Shown piece after piece: positions 1 through 9,090 of a stretch of DNA of 55,029 nt (position 1 is its first letter; each line of letters begins with the position of its first letter). Below the pieces are notes generated by a model that worked only from the letters and a program-made list of their open reading frames with translations, made no database searches and had not been told where the DNA came from. A program made the translations under genes and the position numbers. Source of the DNA: Sulfobacillus sp. (GTDB lineage: Bacteria; Bacillota; Sulfobacillia; Sulfobacillales; Sulfobacillaceae); NCBI GenBank assembly GCA_027309085.1, contig DAIDDL010000027.1, positions 1 to 55,029 on the forward strand. Reading direction: 5' to 3'.

Positions 1-123
1 TCCCGGCATGCTACACTCCCCGTCGGGTTTCCCGTTCGGATGAGCCGGGTGATGATGGGCCATTCTCATATCGAGCCCCCTGCCTGGCTAAGGCAGATTT
101 CAAACTCGTCCGCGTGGCCGCAG

Positions 124-1530
124 TTAGGCGGCCACTTCCAAGCGCACGCCAAATTCATCCAGCAAAAAGGTGACGCGGCGCGGCAACCGGCCCCGGCTAT
201 TGGCTGTATCGACCAACGTCTGAATCAGTTGCGTCAGAAACAGCGTCGCCAAGGGATAGCGCGTGCTATCCTCGTCGGGAATGACCAGAAACAGCGCAAA
301 CGGCTTCTGCTGCAACCGGTCGGCCAGTTGCTGCACCGTCTGGCCCATCGGCCAGGCCGCATCATGGGCGGACGTCAGCCAGGCGATTTCCGGATCCGCA
401 AACAACCGCAGCGTCGAGGTGGCCGTCACATAAATGCTTTGCCGCGTGTCGGGAGCCGCCGTGCGAATCATGGCATACGCTTCCTTGGCGGGATGGCGGT
501 CCGGAAACGTGGTATCAAACCACGTATCCAGCGCGGTGCCTTGGGCGTGCGTCATCAGAATGTGATAGGCCGAAAAGAGATGCTGCTGGTCCGGCGTCAG
601 GCCGGTGGCCTTCCCATCGCACACCGCGAGGACGAGGGCGGCAATCAGCGTTTCCGACGTGTTGGACCAGAGTTGATTGTCACCGCCTAAGGGCTGCTGG
701 CCCACAATGGCATGGGCTAAGGTCCAGGCTAATCGGCTGGCGGTGGCCCATTGCCCGTTCTCAATGGCCACCCGGATGGGCGCTAACGGATTCCAGCGCT
801 TGCCCTGGCTGGGATGGCGGACATCCAAGCGCAGGACCGCATAGCCCTGGGCTTCGAGCCACGCCGCAGTCATGGCGGCCAATTCCCCTTTGGGATCGCT
901 GAAGACTAACGATTCCCGGCCCGCCGCCGCCCATAACACCGTCGGCAAGATGACCCGGCGGGTTTTCCCCACACCGGGCACCCCAATCAGCAGCGTGTGA
1001 ATATCACCCACGGCTAAGACCGCCTTTTTGCCCCGGCGTCCCGCCACAATCCCGCTGAGCTGCGGCTTAGGCGTGAGATCGGCGGGCGTTGGCCCCGTCT
1101 CGGGCGGGAGACCAGCCGAAGGCGCAAAGACCGTGGTGAGGGTCGCCATGGGCACGAGCGTGAGGCCTTGGGCCCATTCCGCGCCTTTGCGCCAGCGCGC
1201 ACTGCCGTGGGCCGTATCGCCTTTCGTGCCCCAGGATGTCGCCAACGGATTGTCGTCTTGGTGGGCCAAATCGCGCCAGCGCAGATAGCCCCAGCCCGCC
1301 AGGCCCAGGCCCGCGAGGTCGAGGGCTAACGGTTTCACGGACGCCTGGTGCCAAATGCGGGGCCATAGGAGCCACGGCCAGTCCGACGGAGGATGTCGGA
1401 TCACCGCCCACCACGCCGGATGATGCAAAGCTTCCAACGCTCCGACGCCCAGCGGCACAAGCGCCAGCCAGAGCAGACTGCCGAGGAGCCAGGGGAGCCA
1501 GAAGTGTCGTGAGCGCCACCCACTATCCAT
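124..1530 (-). CDS. VirD4/TraG-type type IV coupling ATPase, C-terminally truncated
   Basis: This 468-aa protein resembles the coupling ATPases that bring DNA-protein substrates to a type IV secretion channel. Two membrane segments lie near residues 9-31 and 68-86. The HGSARW motif (109-114) typical of the family start follows, then Walker A GVPGVGKT (183-190). The Walker B motif LLDEFG lies at about 456-461, and the frame then ends after seven unrelated residues. Family members normally continue for well over 100 residues past DEFG, so the C-terminal third of the ATPase domain is missing, probably through recombination near position 160. It is the last gene of the minus-strand operon that starts near 9594. 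It is probably inactive. Family assignment is firm; the truncation is visible in the sequence. Confidence 0.85.
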   Translation of the reverse strand: MDSGWRSRHFWLPWLLGSLLWLALVPLGVGALEALHHPAWWAVIRHPPSDWPWLLWPRIWHQASVKPLALDLAGLGLAGWGYLRWRDLAHQDDNPLATSWGTKGDTAHGSARWRKGAEWAQGLTLVPMATLTTVFAPSAGLPPETGPTPADLTPKPQLSGIVAGRRGKKAVLAVGDIHTLLIGVPGVGKTRRVILPTVLWAAAGRESLVFSDPKGELAAMTAAWLEAQGYAVLRLDVRHPSQGKRWNPLAPIRVAIENGQWATASRLAWTLAHAIVGQQPLGGDNQLWSNTSETLIAALVLAVCDGKATGLTPDQQHLFSAYHILMTHAQGTALDTWFDTTFPDRHPAKEAYAMIRTAAPDTRQSIYVTATSTLRLFADPEIAWLTSAHDAAWPMGQTVQQLADRLQQKPFALFLVIPDEDSTRYPLATLFLTQLIQTLVDTANSRGRLPRRVTFLLDEFGVRLEVAA

Positions 1531-1548
1531 GCACAGACCTTCTTTCTG

Positions 1549-1719
1549 CTAGGCCAGCAATTGTTCGATGGCGCGAAAGGCTTCTTGCCGCAGCCACGTC
1601 GAGAACGGCGCCGAGTGCTCAGCGGCCAGCGCCTGCGCTAATTGATGCTCATGCACGGTTAAGGTGATATTGATGTCGTGGTTCCGTTTATCGAGTAGGC
1701 GCGGGCGTCCCTGCCTCAT
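1549..1719 (-). CDS. Small ribbon-helix-helix-like protein (56 aa)
   Basis: A short basic N-terminus is followed by an INITLTV strand and two helices ending in a TWLRQEAFRAI segment, the pattern of ribbon-helix-helix DNA-binding proteins such as CopG or MobC-type relaxosome accessory factors. An upstream in-frame ATG at 1740 has no ribosome binding site, whereas AAAGGAG lies at good spacing before the ATG at 1719, so 1719 is chosen. The start lies inside the preceding gene (32-bp overlap), which suggests translational coupling. A role in DNA processing for transfer or in autoregulation is inferred from family and position only. Confidence 0.6.
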   Translation of the reverse strand: MRQGRPRLLDKRNHDINITLTVHEHQLAQALAAEHSAPFSTWLRQEAFRAIEQLLA

Positions 1720-1921
1720 TGTTGTCGTCTCCTTTCTCATCCCGCGAGTGGAAAGCCTCCTGCAACCGCTCGCGCAGGACCGAGCGCAGCCAGCCGGGGA
1801 CCGATTGCCCGGTCATCGCGGCGATGGCTTGCAGACGGTCAAATTCCTCGTCATTGCAGTACAAGCGGGCTGCCACGATTTTTTTGCGCGGCGTCTCCGA
1901 GGCCGCGGGTTTAGTCGCCAT
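1688..1921 (-). CDS. Small ribbon-helix-helix-like protein (77 aa), MobC-like
   Basis: The middle of the protein (KIVAARLYCNDEEFDRLQ, then GQSVPGWLRSVLRERL) fits a ribbon-helix-helix fold: one strand, then two helices. Such proteins occur beside coupling proteins and relaxases in mobilisable elements. GAGGAGG lies six bases before the ATG. The start overlaps the end of the upstream gene by 11 bp and the end overlaps the next small RHH gene by 32 bp, so three small genes form one coupled unit ahead of the coupling ATPase. The C-terminal tail is charged and probably disordered. No relaxase is visible in the window, so the mobilisation role is inference. Confidence 0.6.
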   Translation of the reverse strand: MATKPAASETPRKKIVAARLYCNDEEFDRLQAIAAMTGQSVPGWLRSVLRERLQEAFHSRDEKGDDNNEAGTPAPTR

Positions 1922-2216
1922 GTTCCGCCTCCTCGTCCTCGTCCGATCCCAAGGGCGGCCTGGGATCAGGGACCCGGCGATGCACCATTTGGGCCGTCGC
2001 CATGGTGAGGGCGGCGCTCAGCGCGTCATAGACCTCATGGGGATCGCCATCGGGCACGGGCAGAATGGTCGTGGATGCGCCGCGGCGCATGACCAGAATG
2101 ATGCGGTCCTGGCGGGTGATGGCGGCGAAATCCGTGAGGGCTTTCGCTAAGGCCGGGGGCAATAACAGCAGATTGTTGGGAGCCATTGGGGGTTTCGGAG
2201 ATTGGGGCGTCGTCAT
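1911..2216 (-). CDS. Hypothetical protein (101 aa) of the transfer operon
   Basis: I do not recognise the family. The frame is open to 2441, but a strong AAGGAGG lies about ten bases before the ATG at 2216 and nothing supports the upstream extension, so 2216 is the start. The N-terminus is proline-rich, the middle (DRIILVMRRGASTTILPVP) looks like a small alpha/beta domain, and the C-terminus is very acidic (GSDEDEEAEHGD). The gene overlaps the next one by 11 bp. Its role is unknown beyond membership of this operon. Confidence 0.55.
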   Translation of the reverse strand: MTTPQSPKPPMAPNNLLLLPPALAKALTDFAAITRQDRIILVMRRGASTTILPVPDGDPHEVYDALSAALTMATAQMVHRRVPDPRPPLGSDEDEEAEHGD

Positions 2217-2286
2217 CAGAACAAGACCTCCTTGGGGACGCACCGTGGAGTGAGGGTGCGTCCGTCTGTGTAGTGAGATACAGGGG

Positions 2287-4035
2287 TTAGAGCTTGAGCC
2301 CGACCCCGGACACGGGATGGCTCGGCTGCGCCGCCTGGGGGTCTGGCCCCGGCTGACGGAGATTCCGTTCCCAGGCATCGGCGGCCGCTTGCAAGGCCTG
2401 ATCCACCCGCTGATCAAAGGCGACCACGCCTGGGGGCACACGGGGAGCTCCTTGCGGATAAATCGGCGTGTCCCGGCCGGCCGCCTCTTGGACTAACGTC
2501 AGCGGACTGACCCACGAGATGGGCGCCACCTGTTTGGGCAAACCCGGCACCGGCTGGGGCAACGGCCGTGTCGCGACGCCCTGGACCGTGTGATCCGGCG
2601 TTTCATTCCACAAGTAGTAGAGTCCTTGCTCGGGACTGTAACTATAGCGCCAGCCTTGATCCGGCTGACCGGCGGGCGGCTGCGGAATGACCGGACCCGC
2701 ACAGGCCGCTTGGCAAATTTTCGCGGCCAGTTGCTGGTGACTCCACACGAATTGATTAGGCGGGAACCAGACGGGATCGTGCTCTAAGGCTTGCAGCGTA
2801 TCGCGGGCCCGCACAAACGTCTCGCGAATCTGCTCCGGCGGAATCTGTTTGGCGAACAAGGGCGATTGTTTATCCGTCGTGCGCCAGACACGCCCGGGCG
2901 GATCGCCGGGTTCCGGCTGGGATTTGTCCGTGCGGGCCTTCACCAGCAAGAGCGTCCAGTCTTGGACGGGATCGGCATGGCGGGGCCGTTCGGCAATCAG
3001 CCGCGCTTTCAGTCCGGGCAAATCGACCACCGCTTGGTCATTGCGGAGATGTGCGGAAAGCACGTCCGGGGGCACCGGCGTCCCTTCGTGATAGTCGGCT
3101 AAGACCGCCGCCAGCCCATTGGCGCGGGCGGGCAGAGCCTCCGGCAACGCATACTGGCGGGAGGCGTCGCGCACCGCTTGGACCGTTTCATGGTGGAGCC
3201 ACAAGGCTTCATCCGCTTCATCGGCTGCGGGAGTCGGCCACACGTGCTGCCAGACCACCGCCTCGTCCGGGGGCACATCCGTGCGCAGACACGTCAGCAC
3301 GGCCGGCTGGTGGACCGCCTGCGCCGTTTCCAGTTGGAAGGGCCCCCATTCCGGCAGCGGCGTCGCTTGGTATTGCACATAGGCTTGATCCGTCGGCACC
3401 GGATCGTCAGGCGGGCGGGAAAAAATCGCCGCGGCCTGACAGCGTGCCGCCACCTGATCATAGGCGTCGGGTTCCACAGCCCGCAAGGCTTGCGCCATCA
3501 CCACATGTTCCGCCGGGGCAATCGTCGGCGGCAAGGTCGTGTCCCAGAGCACCGTGGGCGGGTCCGTATCCGTGCGCTGCACCAAGACGCGGGCCTGGGG
3601 ATCCGCAGGATTCCACGTTGTCCAGACTTCCAAGGATCCATCGGGGTCTGGAGTACTGACCATCGATCGTGTTTGCGTCCAGTTCCACACAGTCTCTGAA
3701 GACGCCTGAGGTTCATCGGGGAGCGGCGCATCCCACACCCCGTCACAATAGGCGTTCACGTCCGCATTGGACGCCTGAGCGGGCAACGGGTCTTCCATCA
3801 ACGCATTGACCAGTTGCCAGTGGCGCACGCCCGTATACAGCGGCACGCCGGGCGCGAGGGATTCCCCAATCTCCCACACCGGTTCCCCGCCAATCAGCCG
3901 CGATTCCAAAATCATGTCGGGATTGTCTTCGGCCCGCCAGAGTTCGGTGCGCAGGGATCGTTCTTCTTGATTGACATCCGAGATGAGCCGCCAGGGCCCG
4001 ATCTGACTTTCCATCCCGAAATCCATATCACGCAT
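2287..4035 (-). CDS. Hypothetical 582-aa acidic protein with degenerate ~110-aa repeats
   Basis: No known family is recognised. There is no signal peptide or membrane helix, and the protein is acidic and rich in proline and tryptophan. A loose unit seems to recur about five times (starting near residues 13, 117, 229, 356 and 463). Each begins with a W-x-L or W-T/S strand (GPWRLIS, NWTQTRS, WGPFQLET, DWTLLLVKA, GWRYSYS), is followed about 20-35 residues later by a second tryptophan strand (LWRAEDN, VLWDTTLP, VVWQHVWP, RVWRTTDK, YYLWNETP), and in most units ends in a helical stretch. GGAGGG precedes the ATG. It lies between the helicase gene and the small RHH genes. A structural or protein-binding role in the transfer element is a guess. 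Confidence 0.6.
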   Translation of the reverse strand: MRDMDFGMESQIGPWRLISDVNQEERSLRTELWRAEDNPDMILESRLIGGEPVWEIGESLAPGVPLYTGVRHWQLVNALMEDPLPAQASNADVNAYCDGVWDAPLPDEPQASSETVWNWTQTRSMVSTPDPDGSLEVWTTWNPADPQARVLVQRTDTDPPTVLWDTTLPPTIAPAEHVVMAQALRAVEPDAYDQVAARCQAAAIFSRPPDDPVPTDQAYVQYQATPLPEWGPFQLETAQAVHQPAVLTCLRTDVPPDEAVVWQHVWPTPAADEADEALWLHHETVQAVRDASRQYALPEALPARANGLAAVLADYHEGTPVPPDVLSAHLRNDQAVVDLPGLKARLIAERPRHADPVQDWTLLLVKARTDKSQPEPGDPPGRVWRTTDKQSPLFAKQIPPEQIRETFVRARDTLQALEHDPVWFPPNQFVWSHQQLAAKICQAACAGPVIPQPPAGQPDQGWRYSYSPEQGLYYLWNETPDHTVQGVATRPLPQPVPGLPKQVAPISWVSPLTLVQEAAGRDTPIYPQGAPRVPPGVVAFDQRVDQALQAAADAWERNLRQPGPDPQAAQPSHPVSGVGLKL

Positions 4036-4066
4036 AGGCCCTCCTCACCATCCTTTCTGTTGTGCA

Positions 4067-5779
4067 TTATTCCTCGCGGGCCCGAGGAGGCGACCGCGAG
4101 GTCTGCGCTTGGGTAATGAGCGCCGAGGCTTGCTGCCGGGTCAAATCGCCCGGAATCGCGACGTGATGCGCGCGGAGCCACTGGCGCTGGGCCGGAGTCG
4201 CCCGGGTTTGGGCTAAGGCTGTGCGCAAGATCTGCGAGGCTTCGGCTTGGGTCAGCGTCTGCGGGTCAAACGCCACCTGCAAGCGCCGTAAGAGGTCTTG
4301 CTGTTTCGGGGAGACCAGCCGGGAGCGCCAGGCGGCATCTTTGGCCGCATAGCGGGTCAGCTGATGATCACGCACCCAATCTTCCGCCACCCCTTGGGCA
4401 TAGGCAAAGGGCAAGGGCTGATCGGTGAGACCGACCACCCCGTCGGGACTGTGGAGCCAGGCCTGCCACAGGTCGTGGCCCGCGGGCACCACGTAGATGG
4501 CGTGCTGGGGTCCGGCTTCCAGCCAGGGGCCCGTGGCCTCGGGATGCCAAATAAACGGGGACGTGCCGAGCACGTCCCAAGGCAGAGGCACCGCGGAGAC
4601 CGTCCCCGGAATCTCTGCGGGCTCCTCCGGATCCCGCTCGCTCCCTTTTTTGCGTTCCGGCCGGGACTGGCGGGTGGCATCGGGATCCGTGAGGACGGTG
4701 AGGGAGCAGGCGAGCGAGTGAGCTTGGTCCGTCACGTCCATGACGAGGCAATCCTGTTTATCGACCGCTGGCCGCAGGCCGCGCCCGACCATCTGGATAT
4801 ACAAGCCCGGCGACAGTGTAGGCCGCGCCATCACGAGACAATTGACGGACGGTTCGTCCCAGCCTTCCGTGAGAATCGTGCAATTGACGAGGACTTGCAC
4901 CTGCTGGTCATGAAATGCCTGCAACCGACGCCGCCGTTCTTTTAAGGGCAAAGAGCCCGCAATCCAGTCAGCGGAGACCTGGAGCTCTTGAAAGGCGGCG
5001 GCCAAGTGCTGCGCATGCGCTACGTTGACGGCAAAGACCACCGTCTGCCGATCGGCGGCGTGGTGTTGCCACGTCTCCGCAATTAAGGCATTGCGGCCCG
5101 GCGTATCGACCGCTAAAGCCAGCAGCTGCTCGTCATAGTCCCCCGACGTGCTGGGTCCGGCCGTCGGCAGCGCTGTCGCCGTGGAAAGCCTTAAGCCCCG
5201 TACGGGCGCTAAGTAGCCCAGCGCAATCAGATCCGCAATCTCCTTGCGGTAAATCTCCTGATCAAAAAAATCCTGCACCGACTGGCCATCCATGCGCACG
5301 GGCGTGGCCGTAATGCCGAGCAGGACACGCGAACCAGCCGTCTCACGACTGTCGAGGCCCAACGCATGGAGGACCTGCTGATAACTGGCCGCGCCGATAT
5401 GATGGGTCTCATCGACGATCACCAACCGGAAGGGGTCGGCCCGATCCGCTTCTAGCAGTTCCAAGAGTCTGGCCGCACGCGCCACCGTCTGAATCGAGGC
5501 GACGACGTAGCGGGCGTGCCAATCGCGCTGAGAGCCTTGGACGACACCGATCTGGTCGGCCGGCACGGCCAAGGCGAATTTCTCCACAGATTGTGTCACG
5601 AGCTCATCGCGGTTGACAAACATCAGCACGCGGCCTTTAGTCTGCCCGGCCAGATGGGCCGCAATGACGGTTTTCCCCGCCCCCGTCGCGAGGACGGCTA
5701 AGAGCCGCCGATGCCCGATCCGTACCGCTCGGACAGCGGCTTGCACAGCTTCGGTTTGGTACGGACGCAGGGCAAGCAT
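4067..5779 (-). CDS. Superfamily 2 DEAD/DEAH-box helicase (ResIII/RadD-like)
   Basis: The 570-aa protein carries the SF2 motifs in order: an N-terminal Q-like RPYQTEAV, Walker A ATGAGKT (31-37), DETH (123-126), TATP (157-160), and the second RecA-like domain with TEGWDEP (304-310) and motif VI QMVGRGLRP (329-337). The C-terminal 200 residues resemble no domain I can name and may bind DNA or a partner. The helicase core most resembles ResIII/YejH-type ATPases that act on nucleic acids. A purine-rich AAGGAAGGG lies before the ATG. It sits in the transfer operon and could serve plasmid DNA metabolism or host defence; neither is shown. Confidence 0.85.
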   Translation of the reverse strand: MLALRPYQTEAVQAAVRAVRIGHRRLLAVLATGAGKTVIAAHLAGQTKGRVLMFVNRDELVTQSVEKFALAVPADQIGVVQGSQRDWHARYVVASIQTVARAARLLELLEADRADPFRLVIVDETHHIGAASYQQVLHALGLDSRETAGSRVLLGITATPVRMDGQSVQDFFDQEIYRKEIADLIALGYLAPVRGLRLSTATALPTAGPSTSGDYDEQLLALAVDTPGRNALIAETWQHHAADRQTVVFAVNVAHAQHLAAAFQELQVSADWIAGSLPLKERRRRLQAFHDQQVQVLVNCTILTEGWDEPSVNCLVMARPTLSPGLYIQMVGRGLRPAVDKQDCLVMDVTDQAHSLACSLTVLTDPDATRQSRPERKKGSERDPEEPAEIPGTVSAVPLPWDVLGTSPFIWHPEATGPWLEAGPQHAIYVVPAGHDLWQAWLHSPDGVVGLTDQPLPFAYAQGVAEDWVRDHQLTRYAAKDAAWRSRLVSPKQQDLLRRLQVAFDPQTLTQAEASQILRTALAQTRATPAQRQWLRAHHVAIPGDLTRQQASALITQAQTSRSPPRAREE

Positions 5780-5817
5780 GGCGAAGTCCCTTCCTTTCTA
5801 GACACTCTGGGATCGTA

Positions 5818-6678
5818 TCAAGGAGTGGTCGACGACACTAATCCTTGGGCAGGTGTGGGCGGTTCCGCAGCCTGGGCTAGGCTGCTCGTGTCTAACACGT
5901 ACCCGACAGGATTGACGGTAATCGTCGTGCGCGAGGTGAATCCGGCTTGCATGGCCAACCATACCGTAGTCCTTTGACCTGTCGCATCCTCTTGAACATT
6001 CCATGGCAGGATGACATTAACCGTCAAGGTAGCAGGAAGGCTGGGATAGGCAGGTTGCCATTGTAAACTCCACCCGACCGGATTGCCGGGAGGGTTCGCT
6101 TCCATAGAATCCCAGTTGGCTTGCCCCGGGCCTGCCATCGTCAACGCGTTCGGCGATACGGCAACCGGATAGGGCAAGCCGTTTTGCACATCGTAGACCA
6201 AGCTCAGCGCTTGTTTCATAGGCCACGGTAAGGCGTCTAGCTGGGCCGTCGTGACGTGCTTTAAATTCGCGGGCACACGCACCCACTCGGGAGCGGTCGG
6301 CTGGGCTTTGGCCACCAAGCCGTACCATAGCTGGCCGTTTTGCGCTAAAGGATCTAAGATAACCCAGCCATACGGATGATTGGGCCAGGGAGCGGCCCAG
6401 AGTGGAGGAACTGCCCTCCCATGTAAGTGCGTCGATAGGTCGGTACGCATCATGTCGAGCCACGACACCGTACCAATCGCGACCGATAACGGAGCAGTCT
6501 GGTGCGGAACAGTGCCTGATACGGTGTGCTGAGGATGGTGTGCCACTGGGTGAATGTGCTGTCGCGACTTTGAAGGCATAGCGACCGGAACCGTCTGGCG
6601 ATGCCATAAGAAGACAGCTCCGGCAACGAGGACGAGGGCCGCCCCGACTCCTGCGCCAATCCAGGTACGTGTTGTCAT
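5818..6678 (-). CDS. Membrane-anchored hypothetical protein (286 aa)
   Basis: A single hydrophobic segment (about residues 7-25) near the N-terminus, followed by a His/Gln-rich linker, suggests a signal anchor with a large extracytoplasmic domain. I recognise no domain in that part. AAAGGAG lies six bases before the ATG. The gene follows the transglycosylase gene by 27 bp in the same operon, so it may be a surface component of the transfer apparatus, by analogy with small anchored proteins in Gram-positive conjugation systems. Confidence 0.6.
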   Translation of the reverse strand: MTTRTWIGAGVGAALVLVAGAVFLWHRQTVPVAMPSKSRQHIHPVAHHPQHTVSGTVPHQTAPLSVAIGTVSWLDMMRTDLSTHLHGRAVPPLWAAPWPNHPYGWVILDPLAQNGQLWYGLVAKAQPTAPEWVRVPANLKHVTTAQLDALPWPMKQALSLVYDVQNGLPYPVAVSPNALTMAGPGQANWDSMEANPPGNPVGWSLQWQPAYPSLPATLTVNVILPWNVQEDATGQRTTVWLAMQAGFTSRTTITVNPVGYVLDTSSLAQAAEPPTPAQGLVSSTTP

Positions 6679-6705
6679 TGTGCGCTCCTTTTACACATGT
6701 AGGAA

Positions 6706-8259
6706 TCAAAAGGACCAGCTGGGCTCATCGTGCTGCACCTCTTGGGCATATTGTTCGACCACTTCCGCGTACTGACTCATCAGCGCGTTATTATCATTGA
6801 CCGTGCCAATGGGATAGACCGCCAACGCGGCAGCCACTGCGCTTGTCCAAGGAGTCGTATACGGCAAGCCATGCGCCGACAAGGCGTCTTCTACCGAACC
6901 AGGGCCGCCTTCATAAGAGGCCGACGTGACGCGCCAGCTTGGGAACATCTGGTGGTTTTCTTCCAAATACTCGGCTCCGAGCAGCAAACTCAACCGGGGA
7001 TTGCCACGAGCACCGGGCACCCATCCGGGTAAACTCCGGGCGGTGGCCGGTTCGAGCTGGATGAGTCCATAGGCTCCCCCGGGATTGCCGGCTTTCGGAT
7101 TGCCTTGGCTCTCTTCCCACATTTCCCCGGCGATCCAGTCGGCGGGGATTCCTGTCGCCTGGGAAGCGGCTAAAATATCAGCGCCCCATAACTTGAGTGC
7201 TTTAGCCAAGGAACCCGGTGACACGGCGGCGCTGATGGGCAACGCTGTCCCTATATTAAAGCCTTGTCCCGGCAGCGTCGTCGAAACAGACGCCTTCGTC
7301 CCCCACCGGGCGGTAATGGTGACAGGGTGAGCGGTATTCACAAGAACCTTTTGCGTAGGGACATACAATACCGCGTGCGGATACACAAAGACCGTCTGAG
7401 TGGGCCCTTCGATGGGCATCATCGGCACGACGTGACCACTGGACGTGGTCAAGGTCATCGACGTGGGGGCTTCGATATCCTGTCCGCTCATCGTATCCGT
7501 CACCATGTGACACGAGGGGGTTTTCTGCGCCGAATGGGGTGGCGGCGGCGTACACACGCGGTAGGGCGGAGTCCACGTGAGAGTATACGCGGCCCCCACA
7601 GGAGCCGAGGCCGTAGCGACCACCCAGCTCTTAGTATGCGCCGGATAGTCCCAGACGACCGTGCTGTTGCTGGCCGTCACGCCGAACCGTCCCGCGCTGG
7701 CCGCATTGGTGATTTGGCGGCTCCATTGCATCGTGAGAGGCCAGGCGGCGATAGCCGGCCCTTGCTCCAATTGACCGAGCACAGACCGAAACTGTGCTGA
7801 CCAATTGGGCTGGGCGGGCGCAATCGTCTGACCCACGGCATTTAAGGTGGCTTGCAGATTTTGCGGGACCGTATGTTCCCGCAAATCCACAGCAAAGGCG
7901 TTGGTCGCGGCCAGCGGGTGCCCGGCCATGCCGTGGCGGGGCAGATCGTATAAACCGCGCCCGCCGGCTGACGTGATGTCGAGCGGCATCCCGCCGGATG
8001 TGGCTTGAATGGCGGCAATCCAGAACACCGCGGGATAGACCGCGAACAACCCGTTGGCGGCATCGACATGCTGCACCAGATTGAGCCACTGGCTGGAGTA
8101 GACGGCTTGCGTGGGCAAGGGTGGCGGCGTTTTTTGAGCGTGGTAGCCGAGACCGCCGACCACCATCAGCACGGCAATGATGCCGAGGAGGATCACGCCC
8201 CCAAAGCCCACGGTCAGCATTCCGCCGCCCAGCACCGCTATCGACACCCATTTTTTCAT
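6706..8259 (-). CDS. Membrane-anchored lytic transglycosylase (SLT domain), VirB1-like
   Basis: The N-terminus has a long hydrophobic segment (residues about 5-37). A middle region of about 300 residues is of unknown fold. The C-terminal part holds an SLT/lysozyme-like domain: IPADWIAGEMWEESQGNP carries the catalytic-type glutamate (ESQGNP), followed by GGAYGLIQLEPATA and a later SYEGGPG segment, the usual order in soluble lytic transglycosylases. The enzyme would cleave peptidoglycan locally so that the transfer channel can be assembled, as VirB1-type proteins do. AAGGAG precedes the ATG. Domain assignment is confident; the conjugation role follows from the neighbours. Confidence 0.8.
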   Translation of the reverse strand: MKKWVSIAVLGGGMLTVGFGGVILLGIIAVLMVVGGLGYHAQKTPPPLPTQAVYSSQWLNLVQHVDAANGLFAVYPAVFWIAAIQATSGGMPLDITSAGGRGLYDLPRHGMAGHPLAATNAFAVDLREHTVPQNLQATLNAVGQTIAPAQPNWSAQFRSVLGQLEQGPAIAAWPLTMQWSRQITNAASAGRFGVTASNSTVVWDYPAHTKSWVVATASAPVGAAYTLTWTPPYRVCTPPPPHSAQKTPSCHMVTDTMSGQDIEAPTSMTLTTSSGHVVPMMPIEGPTQTVFVYPHAVLYVPTQKVLVNTAHPVTITARWGTKASVSTTLPGQGFNIGTALPISAAVSPGSLAKALKLWGADILAASQATGIPADWIAGEMWEESQGNPKAGNPGGAYGLIQLEPATARSLPGWVPGARGNPRLSLLLGAEYLEENHQMFPSWRVTSASYEGGPGSVEDALSAHGLPYTTPWTSAVAAALAVYPIGTVNDNNALMSQYAEVVEQYAQEVQHDEPSWSF

Positions 8260-8280
8260 CAGGACACTCCTTGTGGGGAT

Positions 8281-9069
8281 TTAGCGCACACGAATCTCAC
8301 AGTGCAAAAACTGCGCGACCAGCGGCGCTAACGTGCGCACCCGAGTCCCGGACGCCCAGACATAGCACACGCCCCCGGGATCTTGCTGCACCTGCTCCGG
8401 CAAGAGGCCCAGCAGATGGACGACCTGCGTGGTCAGCGGTTGATCGGCCAAGACGAGCCGGAAGACTTCCGGGGTAGGCGTCGCGTCGCTATAAAACAAG
8501 CGGCGCAGGTATTGCCGCGTCGCAGGAGAATGACATCGGCGACGTCCGTTGGTGTTTTTCGAGGTGACTTGCACAAACGTCGCCAGCCCCGGGGTGCGAA
8601 AAACGCGTGTGACATGGAGCTCAGGGTAGGCCCGGCCTAACGCGTCGGTAATGAGGCGCGGGGTGCCGACGGGCGACTGAAAACGGATGCGAATCGCATG
8701 AGAGCTGACAACGCGGGTCTCTTCCCGCCATTCCAGCCAGCCGCGGATTTGTGCCCCAACGGACACTGACAGAGACGGCGCGAGCCAATATTTCTGCGAG
8801 ACGGCATTCATTTTGACCAACACAAACGTACGACGGAACAACGTCACATGTTTGACAACCGTGAACCATTGAGGAAGGGATTGCTGAATATAGTAGGCAA
8901 AGTAATTATTTTTATTGATCTTGTGCAGCAAAGCGATAGCTTGCTTGGGATCGCGAATGTCATACCGATGCCCCGCTAAAAATGTTGCATGAGCAAAAAT
9001 GCGTGTGCCTGAGTGGGTTGCTAACACCTTGTGCAGGTGACGATCCAGGGTTTTGCTGGCGATAGCCAT
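8281..9069 (-). CDS. Hypothetical protein (262 aa) of the transfer operon
   Basis: The protein is basic and without membrane segments, and I cannot place it in a family. Two halves are visible: an N-terminal part rich in His, Lys and Tyr (about 1-90), and a mixed alpha/beta C-terminal part with many arginines. AAGGAGG stands before the ATG at good spacing. It sits between the transglycosylase and the first gene of the operon, so co-expression with the transfer genes is likely. DNA binding is possible from the charge but not shown. Confidence 0.6.
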   Translation of the reverse strand: MAIASKTLDRHLHKVLATHSGTRIFAHATFLAGHRYDIRDPKQAIALLHKINKNNYFAYYIQQSLPQWFTVVKHVTLFRRTFVLVKMNAVSQKYWLAPSLSVSVGAQIRGWLEWREETRVVSSHAIRIRFQSPVGTPRLITDALGRAYPELHVTRVFRTPGLATFVQVTSKNTNGRRRCHSPATRQYLRRLFYSDATPTPEVFRLVLADQPLTTQVVHLLGLLPEQVQQDPGGVCYVWASGTRVRTLAPLVAQFLHCEIRVR

Positions 9070-9090
9070 GAGTGATCCTCCTTAGCATGG

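Noticed and set aside
40-690. A 216-codon plus-strand frame opposite the coupling ATPase.
   Set aside because: It is the antisense of a clear VirD4-family gene, Arg/Gln-rich, with no ribosome binding site.
3051-3659. A 202-codon plus-strand frame opposite the 582-aa gene.
   Set aside because: Its composition is dominated by Pro, Arg and Ala, as expected from an antisense frame in GC-rich DNA.
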